Part shown: positions 34,004 to 43,179 of the stretch, in pieces | Numbering within the stretch: position 1 is the first letter of the stretch | How the letters are laid out: every line of letters starts with the position of its first letter | Source: Massilia sp. YIM B02443 | GTDB taxonomy: Bacteria; Pseudomonadota; Gammaproteobacteria; Burkholderiales; Burkholderiaceae_D | DNA length: 64,000 nt | Direction: 5' to 3' | Assembly: GCF_030411955.1 (NCBI RefSeq) | Contig: NZ_JASNRA010000020.1 | Location: 1 to 64,000, forward strand | Notes under the pieces: generated by a model | Database searches by the model: none | Seen by the model: the letters and a program-made list of their open reading frames with translations, nothing else | Told to the model about the DNA's origin: nothing | Made by a program: the position numbers and the translations under genes

Positions 34004-35806
34004 ATGAAGACGCTACTTCCCAAGACCGGCGCATTGGCCGCCGCCCTGATCCTGGCCGGCTGCCAGAGCGCGCCGCAGAACGCGACCTACGACGAGGTGC
34101 GAAAGGAACTGGCCAAGGCAGCCAGCCAGCCGGCCGCCGCGCAGGCGGTCGACGAGGCGGTGGCCAACGCGCTGCTGCCGCCGGCCGGCGCGCTGGCCGC
34201 CCAGTTGCCGAAAGCCAGGCCGGCGCTCGAGGAGCGCTTCAACGTCGCCTTCAACAACGTGCCGGCCCAGCAGTTCTTCCGCTCGATCGTGGCCGGCACC
34301 CGCTACAACATGCTGGTCCATCCGGACGTGGGCGGCACCATCTCCGCCAACCTGAAGGACGTGACGATCGCCGAGACGCTGGAAGCGATCCGCGAGATGT
34401 ACGGCTACGACTACAAGATCGACGGCACCCGCATCACGATCCGGCCGCTGACCATGCAGACCCGCATGTTCCAGGTGAACTACCTGACCGCGGCGCGGCG
34501 CGGCGTGTCGAACCTGCGCGTGAATTCGACCTCGGTCGCCAACGCCGGCAACAACAATAACAATAACAACAATAACAACGGCGGCCTCGGCAACAACGGA
34601 GGCCTGGGCAACAACGGCAACAACGGGGGCAACCCGAACGACCCGACCCAGAACAACGGCGGTAACGGCATGCAGCTGAGCAGCACCGACGTGCGCACGC
34701 TGTCCGACAACGACTTCTGGCGCGAGTTGAAGGATGCGATCGACGCCATCGTCGGTCCGAAAGAGGGCGGCCGCAGCGTGGTGGTCAGCCCGCAGTCGGG
34801 CGTGCTGGTGATCCGCGCCATGCCGGATGAACTGCGCAGCGTCGACGCCTACCTGAAGGCGACCCAGCTGTCGGTGGATCGCCAGGTGATCCTGGAAGCC
34901 AAGATCCTCGAAGTGGAGCTGAACGACAGCTTCCAGAGCGGCATCAACTGGGCCTCGTTCGCCTCGTTCCGCGGCTCGCATCCGAACCGGGTTTCGGGTG
35001 GCATGATCTCGCCCGGCGCCAACCTGGCCCCGCTGCCGTACGACGGCGGCCAGCCGGCGGTGATCGCCAACGGCCAGGGCCTGTCGGCCAGCACCGGCTT
35101 CTCGCTGTCGAATGCGGCCACCGCCGCCGGCTCGCTGTTCGGCTTCGCCTTCCAGACCAATAATTTCGCGGCATTGATCACGTTCCTCGAGTCGCAGGGC
35201 ACGGTGCACGTGCTGTCCAGCCCACGGGTGGCGGCGATGAACAACCAGAAGGCGGTGCTCAAGATCGGCACCGACGAGTTTTTTGTTACCGGCGTGACCA
35301 ACACCATCAACAGCACCGACAACGGCACCATCGTCACCCCGAGCGTGACGGTGCAGCCGTTCTTCTCGGGCGTGCTGCTCGACGTGACGCCGCAGATCGA
35401 CGACAAGGGCAACATCCTGCTGCACGTGCACCCGTCGGTGAGCCAGGTCTCGACCGTCAACAAGGACGTCGACCTCGGCACCGGCGGCACGCTGCGCCTG
35501 CCGCTGGCCGCCTCCAGCACCTCGGAACTGGACAGCATCGTGCGCGGCCAGAACGGGCGGGTGGTGGCGATCGGCGGCTTGATGCGCCAGGCCTCGACCG
35601 GCGACACCGACCAGCTGCCGGGCGCCGACCGGGTGCCGGTGCTGGGGGCGCTGTTCCGCAACCGCACGCGCGTGAACCAGAAGCGCGAGCTGGTGGTCCT
35701 GATCAAGCCGACCATCGTCGACGGCGCCAGCGACTGGAGCCAGGACCTGCTGGACGCCACGCGCCGCGTGGACAGCCTTGACCCGCGCAGCAGAGGCAGC
35801 AACTGA
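34004..35806 (+). CDS. mshL: MSHA pilus outer-membrane secretin
   Basis: The product is 600 aa, a lipoprotein by its lipobox LILAGC (Cys near 23). N-terminal STN/N0-type domain comes first (RFNVAFNNVPAQQFFRSIVAG), then an N1 domain, then the secretin core (about 370-590) with VLSSPRVAAMNNQKAVLKIG and the closing NQKRELVVLIKPTIV. An Asn/Gly-rich linker (about residues 180-225) interrupts the periplasmic domains. It forms the outer-membrane pore for the pilus. The mshM ATG overlaps its stop by one base. Confidence 0.92.
   Translation: MKTLLPKTGALAAALILAGCQSAPQNATYDEVRKELAKAASQPAAAQAVDEAVANALLPPAGALAAQLPKARPALEERFNVAFNNVPAQQFFRSIVAGTRYNMLVHPDVGGTISANLKDVTIAETLEAIREMYGYDYKIDGTRITIRPLTMQTRMFQVNYLTAARRGVSNLRVNSTSVANAGNNNNNNNNNNGGLGNNGGLGNNGNNGGNPNDPTQNNGGNGMQLSSTDVRTLSDNDFWRELKDAIDAIVGPKEGGRSVVVSPQSGVLVIRAMPDELRSVDAYLKATQLSVDRQVILEAKILEVELNDSFQSGINWASFASFRGSHPNRVSGGMISPGANLAPLPYDGGQPAVIANGQGLSASTGFSLSNAATAAGSLFGFAFQTNNFAALITFLESQGTVHVLSSPRVAAMNNQKAVLKIGTDEFFVTGVTNTINSTDNGTIVTPSVTVQPFFSGVLLDVTPQIDDKGNILLHVHPSVSQVSTVNKDVDLGTGGTLRLPLAASSTSELDSIVRGQNGRVVAIGGLMRQASTGDTDQLPGADRVPVLGALFRNRTRVNQKRELVVLIKPTIVDGASDWSQDLLDATRRVDSLDPRSRGSN
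34543..34675 (+). repeat. Asn/Gly-rich low-complexity tract in mshL
   Basis: A run of AAC/AAT codons gives about ten consecutive Asn, followed by GGLGNNGGLGNNGNNGGN-like sequence. Codon choice alternates AAC and AAT, so the DNA is not a perfect trinucleotide repeat, and length changes would stay in frame. Confidence 0.85.
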
Positions 35807-36696
35807 TGTACACGGCGCACTTCGGCCTGCACGAGCTGCCGTTCGGGATCACGCCCGACACCAGCTTCTTCTTCGGCAGCCCGCGTTCGCAGGAAGCCCT
35901 GAACACGCTGCTGATCGCGGCGCGCGGCGGCGAAGGCTTCATCAAGATCACCGGCGAAGTCGGCACCGGCAAGACGCTGCTGTGCCGCAAGTTCATGGCC
36001 ACGCTGGGCGACGGTTTCGTCACCGCCTACATCCCGAACCCCTACCTGGAACCGCGCACACTGATGCTGGCGCTGGCCGACGAACTCGAGATTCCTTTGG
36101 CACGCGACGTCGACCAGCACCAGTTGCTCAAAGCGATCAACCTGCGCCTGCTGCAACTGGCGGCGCAGGACCTGCGCGTGGTGTTGTGCCTGGACGAGGC
36201 GCAGGCGATTCCGGTCGAGAGCCTGGAAGCGCTGCGCCTCTTGACCAATCTGGAAACCGAGAAGCGCAAGCTGCTGCAGATCGTGCTGTTCGGCCAGCCG
36301 GAACTCAACCGCAAGCTGGAGAGCGAATCGATCCGCCAGCTGGCGCAGCGCATCACCTTCCACTATCACCTCGGCCCCCTGAGCCGCGACGACCTCGATT
36401 ACTACGTCGCGCACCGCCTGCGCGTGGCGGGCTTCGGCGGCTCGCGCCTGTTCACGCGCGGCGCGATCCGCGGCCTGTATAAAGCCAGCGGCGGCGTGCC
36501 ACGCCTGGTAAACATCATGGCGCACAAGGCGCTGATGCTCAGCTACGGGCAGGGACGCCAGCAGGTCGGCGGCGGCCACGTCGCCATCGCCGCGCGCGAC
36601 ACGGTGGGCGTGAACCGCACCATCCGGACCTGGCTGGCGGGTGGCGCGGTGGTTGCAAGCCTGGCGGCAGGCGTGGCCTGGATGGTGGCGCCATGA
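35806..36696 (+). CDS. mshM: MSHA biogenesis ATPase MshM (ExeA-like)
   Basis: The product is 296 aa, an AAA+ ATPase of the ExeA/GspA type. Walker A is GEVGTGKTLL (about 46-55), Walker B VVLCLDEAQ (about 125-133), and the C-terminal part ends in one membrane helix (ALLAGGAVVASLAAGVAWM region, about 275-293). It begins MYTAHFGLHELPFGITPD, the family hallmark. It probably helps assemble or localise the secretin. Overlaps: one base with mshL, four bases with mshN. Confidence 0.9.
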   Translation: MYTAHFGLHELPFGITPDTSFFFGSPRSQEALNTLLIAARGGEGFIKITGEVGTGKTLLCRKFMATLGDGFVTAYIPNPYLEPRTLMLALADELEIPLARDVDQHQLLKAINLRLLQLAAQDLRVVLCLDEAQAIPVESLEALRLLTNLETEKRKLLQIVLFGQPELNRKLESESIRQLAQRITFHYHLGPLSRDDLDYYVAHRLRVAGFGGSRLFTRGAIRGLYKASGGVPRLVNIMAHKALMLSYGQGRQQVGGGHVAIAARDTVGVNRTIRTWLAGGAVVASLAAGVAWMVAP

Positions 36697-37751
36697 GCCT
36701 GATTAACAAGATGCTGCAAGACCTCGATGCGCGTGCCGGCAAGCCCGGCGCCGCGCCGTTGCCGGGCGACGTCAGGCCGGTGCTGGCGGGCGGGGAGCGC
36801 GCACCATGGGGGCGGCCGGTCACGTTCGGCGCTGTCGCGGTGGTGCTGGTGGGCGTCGGCACGTGGCTGGCGCTGGAACGCCGTCCGGCGCCGGCGGCGC
36901 CGCAGCCGGTCACGGTGGTGGCTGCGCCGGTGGCGGCGCCGCCGGTCGAACTGGTCTCGGTCGCGCCGGTGCAGGAAGCACCGCAGCCGGCGCCGGAGCC
37001 GGCGGAGCCGCTAACGCCCGAGCCGCCGGCACCCGGGCCGGAACCGGAAGCCCCGGCGCCGAAGCCGGCCCCGCGCGCGGAACGCGCGAAGCCGGCCGTC
37101 GCGGCCAAGCCGCTGGTGCGCAAGGCCGAACCGGTCGCAAAACCGGTGCCGGCCAGGGCGCCTGTGTCCGGCCGCACCGAGACGCCGGCCCAGCGCGCCG
37201 ACAACGCGTATAAACGCGCGCTCGGCGCGCTCGAAGACGGCCGCGTGACCGAGGCCATCGCCACTTTGCAGGCCGGCCTGCGCGCCAATCCGAAGCATGA
37301 AGCGGCGCGCCAGACCCTGGTCAGCCTGCTGATCGAGGCCAAGCGCCCGGACGAAGCGATGCGCCAGCTGCAGGCCGCGCTGACGCCCGATCCGCGCCAG
37401 CCGTCGCTGGCAATGCTGCTGGCGCGCCTGCAGCTCGAACGTGGCGGCCCGGCGCTCGAGACCCTGAATCGCACCTTGCCGCATGCGGCCGGCAATGGCG
37501 AGTATCACGCCTTCTTGGCCGGTGTACTGCAGCGCGAAGGGCGGCCGCGCGAGGCGGCCGAGCACTACCGGCAGGCGCTCAGGACGGCGCCGCAGAATGG
37601 CGTGTGGTGGATGGGGCTGGGGATCTCGCTGCAGGGCGAGAAGCGCGATGGCGAAGCTGTGGAGGCGTTCCAGCGGGCGCGCGACAGCGGGACCTTGTCG
37701 GCCGAGCTGCAGGGCTTCGTCGAGCGCCGCCTGAAGCAGCTCGGGCGCTGA
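36693..37751 (+). CDS. mshN: MSHA biogenesis protein MshN (TPR protein)
   Basis: The product is 352 aa. MSLINKMLQDLDAR at the start is typical of MshN/GspB-like proteins and is followed by one membrane helix (about 37-55), a long Pro/Ala/Glu-rich periplasmic linker (60-165) and TPR repeats (about 170-350). It is the last gene of the tight mshI-N run and ends 17 bp before a convergent gene. Confidence 0.88.
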   Translation: MSLINKMLQDLDARAGKPGAAPLPGDVRPVLAGGERAPWGRPVTFGAVAVVLVGVGTWLALERRPAPAAPQPVTVVAAPVAAPPVELVSVAPVQEAPQPAPEPAEPLTPEPPAPGPEPEAPAPKPAPRAERAKPAVAAKPLVRKAEPVAKPVPARAPVSGRTETPAQRADNAYKRALGALEDGRVTEAIATLQAGLRANPKHEAARQTLVSLLIEAKRPDEAMRQLQAALTPDPRQPSLAMLLARLQLERGGPALETLNRTLPHAAGNGEYHAFLAGVLQREGRPREAAEHYRQALRTAPQNGVWWMGLGISLQGEKRDGEAVEAFQRARDSGTLSAELQGFVERRLKQLGR

Positions 37752-37768
37752 TCCGATTGCGCACGGGC

Positions 37769-38926
37769 TTATAGCGCCGCCAGCCGCTCCAGCGCCACCT
37801 GCAAGGTCTCATCGCGCTTGGCAAAACAGAACCGCACGACGCCCGACTCCTTCGGCTGTCCGTAGAATGCCGACACTGGAATTGCCGCTACTTTCACTTC
37901 GCGCGTCAGCCATTTGGCAAATTCCGCTTCCGGCAGGTCCGAGATCGCTCCATAGCGCACGCACTGGAAATAGGTGCCGTCCGCCGGCAGCAGCTCGAAG
38001 CGGCTGCCGGCCAGGCCGGCGCGGAACAGGTCGCGCTTGTTCTGGTAGAACGCAGGCAGGTCGCGCCACGGCGCCGGGTCGGCCATGTAGGCGGCGATCC
38101 CGTGCTGCATCGGCGCGTTGACGCTGAAGACGTTGTACTGGTGGACCTTGCGGAACTCCACCGTCAACGCCGCCGGCGCCGCCACGTAGCCGACCTTCCA
38201 GCCGGTCACGTGATAGGTTTTGCCGAAGCTCGAGACCACGAAGGCGCGCTCTGCCAGCAGCGGGTGCGAGGACGCCGACGCATGCGGCTGGCCGTCGAAC
38301 ACCATGTGCTCATAGACCTCGTCGGACAGCACCAGAATCCGGGTGCCGTCGACGATCGCGGCCAGCGCATCGAGGTCGGCGCGGCGCAGGATGCTGCCGG
38401 TCGGGTTGTGCGGCGTGTTGATGACCACCATGCGCGTGCGCGCCGTGACGGCGGCGGCAACCTCGTCCCACGGCACGCCGTAGCCACCTTCGCCGACGCG
38501 CATCGCCACCGGCACCACCACGCCGCCTGCCAGGGTCACCGCCGGCGCGTAGCAGTCGTAGGCCGGCTCGATGACGATCACTTCGTCGCCCGGATGCACG
38601 GCGCACAGGATCGCGGTCATGATGCCCTGGCTGGCGCCGGCAGTGACGGTGATCTCCGCGGCGCTGTCGTAGCAGTGGCCGTACAGCGCCGCGATCTTGG
38701 CGGCGACCGCTTCGCGCAGGACCGGGGCGCCAGTCATCGGCGGATACTGGTTATGCCCGGCGTGCATCGCTTCGGTCACGAAGTCGACCAGCTTCGGGTC
38801 GCAATGGAAGTCGGGGAAGCCCTGGCCCAGGTTGACGGCGCCGTGTTCGATGGCGAGCTGGGACATCTGCGTGAACACGGTGGTGCCGACAGCGGGCAGG
38901 CGCGAGGCGATGCGTGGAGTGGTCAT
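37769..38926 (-). CDS. ybdL: Methionine aminotransferase (YbdL-like, PLP class I)
   Basis: The product is 385 aa. The fold type I aminotransferase signature is complete: NLGQGFPDFHCDPKLVDFV at the start, TVTAGASQGIMTAI, the INTPHNPTGS motif, LSDEVYEHM and the PLP lysine in SSFGKTYHVTGWKVGY (about 235-240). The GQGFPDF start and YEHM segment fit the YbdL/kynurenine aminotransferase group, which transaminates methionine and aromatic amino acids. It is monocistronic and convergent with mshN. Confidence 0.88.
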   Translation of the reverse strand: MTTPRIASRLPAVGTTVFTQMSQLAIEHGAVNLGQGFPDFHCDPKLVDFVTEAMHAGHNQYPPMTGAPVLREAVAAKIAALYGHCYDSAAEITVTAGASQGIMTAILCAVHPGDEVIVIEPAYDCYAPAVTLAGGVVVPVAMRVGEGGYGVPWDEVAAAVTARTRMVVINTPHNPTGSILRRADLDALAAIVDGTRILVLSDEVYEHMVFDGQPHASASSHPLLAERAFVVSSFGKTYHVTGWKVGYVAAPAALTVEFRKVHQYNVFSVNAPMQHGIAAYMADPAPWRDLPAFYQNKRDLFRAGLAGSRFELLPADGTYFQCVRYGAISDLPEAEFAKWLTREVKVAAIPVSAFYGQPKESGVVRFCFAKRDETLQVALERLAAL

Positions 38927-38960
38927 GGTCGAAGGTCTGCGATGGGCAATGGAGAACTTC

Positions 38961-39416
38961 TCATTCTAACGTGCCGGCGGCGCGCGCCTTCAGCCATGCC
39001 TCGGGCAGCATGATGCGGAACAGCCCGGCCTGAGACGTCTTGCGGTTCAGCTTGAGCAGGGCTTTATCTTTGCTGATCAAGACCGTGGCGCCGGCGTCGC
39101 GCGCCAGTTCCATGAATTTCTGGTCGTCGCGGTCGGTGCATACGGGCAGGCGCACGTGTTTTGGATCGGGCGCGACCAGCTGCAGCAGGGCGTCGAAACG
39201 GGCAGCGGCTTGTGCCCGGCGCTCCTCATCGAGCGGCAGGTGCGGATACTTCAGCACGGCCAGGTATTCGTCGCGGCAGTCGGCGCGGGTCAGCGCCAGC
39301 ACCTCGCCGCGCTCGATCGCGGCGAGCAGCTCGGCCCAGCGCGGATCGTGGAAGACGAACAGGTCGAGCAGCACATTGGTGTCGATGACGATGGGTTTGG
39401 CGGAAGCGGGTATCAT
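38961..39416 (-). CDS. Putative toxin component, PIN domain family (COG1569)
   Basis: The product is 151 aa with a PIN ribonuclease fold: VIDTNVLLDLFVF at the start (first Asp), Glu in DCRDEYLAVL, and CTDRDDQKFMELA with further acidic residues for the metal site. The family is usually annotated as a type II toxin, but no antitoxin gene is adjacent: upstream is yaaA on the other strand and downstream the aminotransferase. It may be a solitary RNase. Confidence 0.85.
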   Translation of the reverse strand: MIPASAKPIVIDTNVLLDLFVFHDPRWAELLAAIERGEVLALTRADCRDEYLAVLKYPHLPLDEERRAQAAARFDALLQLVAPDPKHVRLPVCTDRDDQKFMELARDAGATVLISKDKALLKLNRKTSQAGLFRIMLPEAWLKARAAGTLE

Positions 39417-39465
39417 GTCGGTTGTTTATTCGTAGAAATTTTTTGTCTGCTCTTTTCGTTTGCCC

Positions 39466-40236
39466 ATGCTGATTGTCCTGTCGCCCGCCAAGTCCCTCGA
39501 TCTCGAGTCCCCCAGCTCCACCGAACACCATACCAACCCGGAATTCATCGAGCACGCCGCCGAGCTGATCGACGTGCTGCGCGGCTATTCGCCGGCCGGC
39601 ATCGGCGAACTGATGAAACTGTCGGACGCGCTGTCCGTGCTCAACGTCGGCCGCTACGCCCACTGGCAACCCGATCACAGCGAAGCGCGCCAGGCCGTCA
39701 TGTCGTTCAACGGCGACGTATATGCCGGCTTCGACGCCCGTTCGCTCGATGCGGCGGCGATCGACTATACGCAGGCGCGGGTGCGCATCCTGTCCGGGCT
39801 GTACGGTCTGCTGCGTCCGCTGGACCGCATGCATCCGTACCGGCTCGAGATGGGCACCAGGCTAACGAATGCGCGCGGCAAGGACCTGTATGCGTTCTGG
39901 GGCGAGATCGTCACGGATGCGCTCAACCGGCAACTTGCCGCGACCGGGTCGACGGCGCTGGTGAACCTGGCGTCTGAAGAGTACTTCAAATCGGTCAAGC
40001 CCAGGCTGCTCGATGCGCCGGTGATCAATCCCGTATTCGAGGACTGGAAGGGCGGCAAGTACAAGATCATTTCGTTCTACGCCAAGCGGGCACGCGGCCT
40101 GATGGCGCGTTATGCAGCGGCGAACGGGATCACGGATCCGGAAGGACTGAAGGAGTTCGACGTGGACGGGTATGTGTTCGAGCCGAACTTGTCGAGCGAG
40201 TCGGATTGGGTGTTCAGGCGCCGCGTCGAGGTGTAA
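39466..40236 (+). CDS. yaaA: Peroxide stress protein YaaA (UPF0246)
   Basis: YaaA lowers intracellular free iron and DNA damage under hydrogen peroxide in E. coli. The 256-aa product starts [12 protein letters not shown] as in the family; the TTG two codons earlier was rejected. [28 protein letters not shown] and [15 protein letters not shown] are conserved segments. It is divergent from the PIN-domain gene. Confidence 0.93.
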   Translation: MLIVLSPAKSLDLESPSSTEHHTNPEFIEHAAELIDVLRGYSPAGIGELMKLSDALSVLNVGRYAHWQPDHSEARQAVMSFNGDVYAGFDARSLDAAAIDYTQARVRILSGLYGLLRPLDRMHPYRLEMGTRLTNARGKDLYAFWGEIVTDALNRQLAATGSTALVNLASEEYFKSVKPRLLDAPVINPVFEDWKGGKYKIISFYAKRARGLMARYAAANGITDPEGLKEFDVDGYVFEPNLSSESDWVFRRRVEV

Positions 40237-40257
40237 GCGTTACGGCTGTTCACGCCA

Positions 40258-40322
40258 AACCCGGGTTCTTCGCGCAGGCGCGAACCCGGGTTCGCACCGT
40301 AGCCTGAAACCTCGGGCTACGG
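40258..40322. terminator. Two adjacent hairpins between yaaA and bamD
   Basis: The first hairpin pairs AACCCGGGTTC with GAACCCGGGTT (40258-40292) with a second helix TTCGCGC/GCGCGAA inside. The second pairs CCGTAGCC with GGCTACGG (40297-40322). They fill the gap between two convergent genes. Neither has a T tract, so bidirectional termination is probable but not certain. Confidence 0.5.
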
Positions 40323-40330
40323 ACGCGAGC

Positions 40331-41170
40331 TTACTCCACCGCATCCTTCGGCGACGGCTTCGGCCCGCTCTTGGCCCAGAACTTCCACCACGGCGCCTCA
40401 CGCGACGCATTCGGATTCAGGAAGCGGCTGTTCGGATAGTTCATGGTGAACACGCGCTGGGTATCGTCGCGCAGCAGCGGCTGGCCGAGCTTGTCATACG
40501 AACGCATCATGATGAACAGCGCTTCCTCGCGCGCCGGGGCGTCGGTGTAGTTGGTCACCGCTTCCTGGGCGCGGTTCAGCGCTGCCAGGTAGGCGCCGCG
40601 GCGATAGTAGTAGTTCGCCACGTGCACTTCGTACTGCGCCATCGCGTTGATCAGGTAGCTCATGCGCGCGATCGAGTCCGGCGCGTATTTGCTGTTCGGG
40701 AACTTGTCGACCAGGACCTTGAACGCGGTGAAGGCTTCGCGGGTGGCGCGCGGGTCGCGCTCGGTCGGATCCTGTTCGTAGATGAAGCTGAAGAAGCCCA
40801 GCTGGTCATTGAAGTTGATCAGGCCGCGCAGGTAGTACATGTAGTCGACCTGGGCGTGGTTCGGGTGCAGCTTGATGAAGCGTTCGACCGCGGCCAGCGC
40901 CTCGGCCTGGTCCTGCGACTTGTAATGGGCGTAGGCGATCTCCATCTGCGCCTGGGCAGCGTAGGTACCGAACGGATAGTTGGATTCGAGCCGCTCGAAC
41001 AATTTGATCGCGGCTTCGTAGTGCCCGCCGGCCATCTCCTCGCGCGCCTCAGCGTATAATTTCTCCGCCGACCAGTTTTTGGTTTCGTCGCCGGCTTTCG
41101 GCAAGATACTGCATGCCGACAGACCGACGAAGGCGCAAGTTGCGACCAACACAGACAATTTTTTTTGCAT
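40331..41170 (-). CDS. bamD: Outer membrane assembly lipoprotein BamD
   Basis: BamD is the essential lipoprotein of the BAM complex that inserts beta-barrel proteins. The product is 279 aa with signal peptide and lipobox LSAC (Cys20), then five TPR repeats (YAEAREEMAGGHYEAAIKLFERLESNYP and following; YYLRG, VLVDKFPNSKYAPDS). ATG at 41170 was chosen; longer readings run through the promoter. The rluD gene diverges from it, as in many beta- and gammaproteobacteria. Confidence 0.95.
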   Translation of the reverse strand: MQKKLSVLVATCAFVGLSACSILPKAGDETKNWSAEKLYAEAREEMAGGHYEAAIKLFERLESNYPFGTYAAQAQMEIAYAHYKSQDQAEALAAVERFIKLHPNHAQVDYMYYLRGLINFNDQLGFFSFIYEQDPTERDPRATREAFTAFKVLVDKFPNSKYAPDSIARMSYLINAMAQYEVHVANYYYRRGAYLAALNRAQEAVTNYTDAPAREEALFIMMRSYDKLGQPLLRDDTQRVFTMNYPNSRFLNPNASREAPWWKFWAKSGPKPSPKDAVE

Positions 41171-41213
41171 AGCGTTTTGCAAGAAAGTTTTACCTAGATT
41201 CAACGAACGGCTG

Positions 41214-41219
41214 ATTATA
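41214..41219 (-). promoter_or_regulatory. -10 box of bamD
   Basis: On the minus strand a perfect TATAAT lies 44 bases before the bamD start codon, in the short divergent region with rluD. No strong -35 is seen. Confidence 0.45.
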
Positions 41220-41234
41220 GCCGATGGGACTGAC

Positions 41235-42329
41235 GTGATATTAACTCCTGCGCCGGATTCGGCGGAACACCTTGAAGACAATGACTTGGACGACGAGCTG
41301 GAGGCGGGGTTCACCGCCCCGTCCGGCATCGATTTGTCCCCCATCACCCTTGCGCTGAACGAGGAACACTGCGGCCAGCGCCTGGACAAGGTGGTCGCCA
41401 CCCTGGTGCCGCAATTCTCGCGCAGCCGCCTGCAGCTGTGGTTCGAAAGCGGCCACATCACCGTCGACGGCAAGCCGGCGCGCGGCAAGGACACGGCCTA
41501 CGGCGATGAGGCCATCGTCATCGCACCGCAAGCCGCGCCCGAAGACACCGCCTTCACGCCGGAAGCGATCGCGCTCGACATCGTCTACGAGGACGACGAC
41601 ATCATCGTCATCAACAAGCCGGCCGGCCTGGTCGTGCATCCGGGCGCCGGCAACTGGACCGGCACGCTGCTCAACGGCCTGCTGCACCATTGCCCGCAAC
41701 TGGTGGGCGTGCCGCGCGCCGGCATCGTGCACCGCCTGGACAAGGATACCAGCGGCCTGATGGTGGTGGGCAAGACCCTGGCCGCGCAGACCGACCTGGT
41801 GCGCCAGCTGCAGGCGCGCACCGTCAAGCGCGAGTACTTCGCGCTGGTGTGGGGCACGCCGCGCGCCTCGGGCACGATCGACAGCCCGATGGGACGCGAT
41901 GCGAAAGACCGCGTCAAGATGGCGGTCTCGAGCAGCCCGTTCGCCAAGCCGGCGATCACCCACTACGAGCGCGTCGCCACCGGCGAACTGGATCGCCGTC
42001 CGGTGTCGCTGGTGCGCTGCCGCCTGGAAACAGGCCGCACTCACCAGATCCGCGTGCACATGCAGTCGCTCGGCTTCTCGCTGGTGGGCGATGCGGTGTA
42101 CGGCAAGCGCCACCTGACGCCGGTGTTCCACCGCCAGGCGCTGCAGGCGCGCCGCCTCGGCCTGGTCCATCCGGGCACGGGCGAGGATTGCGAATGGACC
42201 GTGCCGCTGGCCGACGACTTCGCCGAGCTGATCGCCAAGGCCGGCATCGACGAGCCGCAGGATGGCGACGTCCAGGGCGAGTTCGACGATGACGACGACG
42301 GCGACGTCGTGGTCGAATACCGCGCATGA
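41235..42329 (+). CDS. rluD: 23S rRNA pseudouridine synthase RluD
   Basis: RluD makes pseudouridines 1911, 1915 and 1917 in helix 69 of 23S rRNA. The 364-aa product has an N-terminal S4 domain (QRLDKVVATLVPQFSRSRLQLWF) and the catalytic domain with Asp in GIVHRLDKDTSGLMVVGKT and RTHQIRVHMQSLG. An acidic tail rich in Asp ends the protein. The start is GTG at 41235 by distance to bamD and family length; longer frames overlap the bamD gene. Its stop overlaps the pgeF ATG. Confidence 0.92.
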   Translation: MILTPAPDSAEHLEDNDLDDELEAGFTAPSGIDLSPITLALNEEHCGQRLDKVVATLVPQFSRSRLQLWFESGHITVDGKPARGKDTAYGDEAIVIAPQAAPEDTAFTPEAIALDIVYEDDDIIVINKPAGLVVHPGAGNWTGTLLNGLLHHCPQLVGVPRAGIVHRLDKDTSGLMVVGKTLAAQTDLVRQLQARTVKREYFALVWGTPRASGTIDSPMGRDAKDRVKMAVSSSPFAKPAITHYERVATGELDRRPVSLVRCRLETGRTHQIRVHMQSLGFSLVGDAVYGKRHLTPVFHRQALQARRLGLVHPGTGEDCEWTVPLADDFAELIAKAGIDEPQDGDVQGEFDDDDDGDVVVEYRA

Positions 42330-43117
42330 GCGAACGGGAACTTGCCGCGGCGGACCTGGTCTGGCCTGACTGGCCCGACCTGCCGGCGGGCGTCGGCGCG
42401 CTGGCCACCAGCCGCGACGGCGGCGTCAGCGTCGGTCCCTACGACGATGGCAAGGGCGGCGGCGGCCTGAATCTCGGGCTGCACGTGCAGGACGACGCGG
42501 ACAGCGTGCGTGCCAACCGCGCGCGTTTGCAGGCGTTTGTGCCCGGCGTTCCGGCCTGGATCGCCCAGGTGCATGGCGCCGCCGTGGTCGATGCGGCGAC
42601 CGTTGGTCCCGGCCAGCCTGCCCGTACCGGCGACGCCAGCATCGCCACGACCCCTGGCGTGGTGTGCGCGATTCTGACCGCCGATTGCCTGCCGGTGCTG
42701 TTCGCGGACCTCGACGGCGAGGTGGTGGGCGCGGCCCACGCCGGCTGGCGCGGCCTGGCCGGCGGCGTGCTGGGCCAGACCGTGGCGGCGATGCGCGCCG
42801 CGGGCGCGGGCGAGATCACGGCGTGGATGGGGCCGGCCATCGGTCCCGAGGCCTTCGAAGTGGGAGCGGACGTGATCGAGGCGTTCATGGAGGCGCTGCC
42901 CGGCGCCGCCACGCGCGCCTGCTTCACCGACTATCCCGATCGTCCCGGTAAGTACCTGGCCGACATGTTCACGCTGGCGCGCCTGATGCTGGCGCGCGAC
43001 GGCGTGACGCGCGTGCATGGCGGCGGCATGTGTACCGCCAGCGCGCCCGAGCGCTTCTATTCGTATCGGCGCGATGGCATCACCGGCCGCCAGGCCAGCC
43101 TGATCTGGCTGAAATAA
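42326..43117 (+). CDS. pgeF: Peptidoglycan editing factor PgeF (laccase-domain, YfiH)
   Basis: PgeF removes wrongly built muropeptide precursors (L-Ser instead of L-Ala) as a multicopper-fold hydrolase. The product is 263 aa. The metal/active-site residues are His in IAQVHGA, Cys in LTADCLPVLF and His in VGAAHAGWRGLAGGV. It overlaps rluD by 4 bases (ATGA), the common rluD-pgeF operon. Confidence 0.93.
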   Translation: MSERELAAADLVWPDWPDLPAGVGALATSRDGGVSVGPYDDGKGGGGLNLGLHVQDDADSVRANRARLQAFVPGVPAWIAQVHGAAVVDAATVGPGQPARTGDASIATTPGVVCAILTADCLPVLFADLDGEVVGAAHAGWRGLAGGVLGQTVAAMRAAGAGEITAWMGPAIGPEAFEVGADVIEAFMEALPGAATRACFTDYPDRPGKYLADMFTLARLMLARDGVTRVHGGGMCTASAPERFYSYRRDGITGRQASLIWLK

Positions 43118-43179
43118 GTCCGGCGGCGGCGCTTGCCCGACGCCGCAGCGGCGCTTCTCACGGCGCTGCCGCGAACCGA

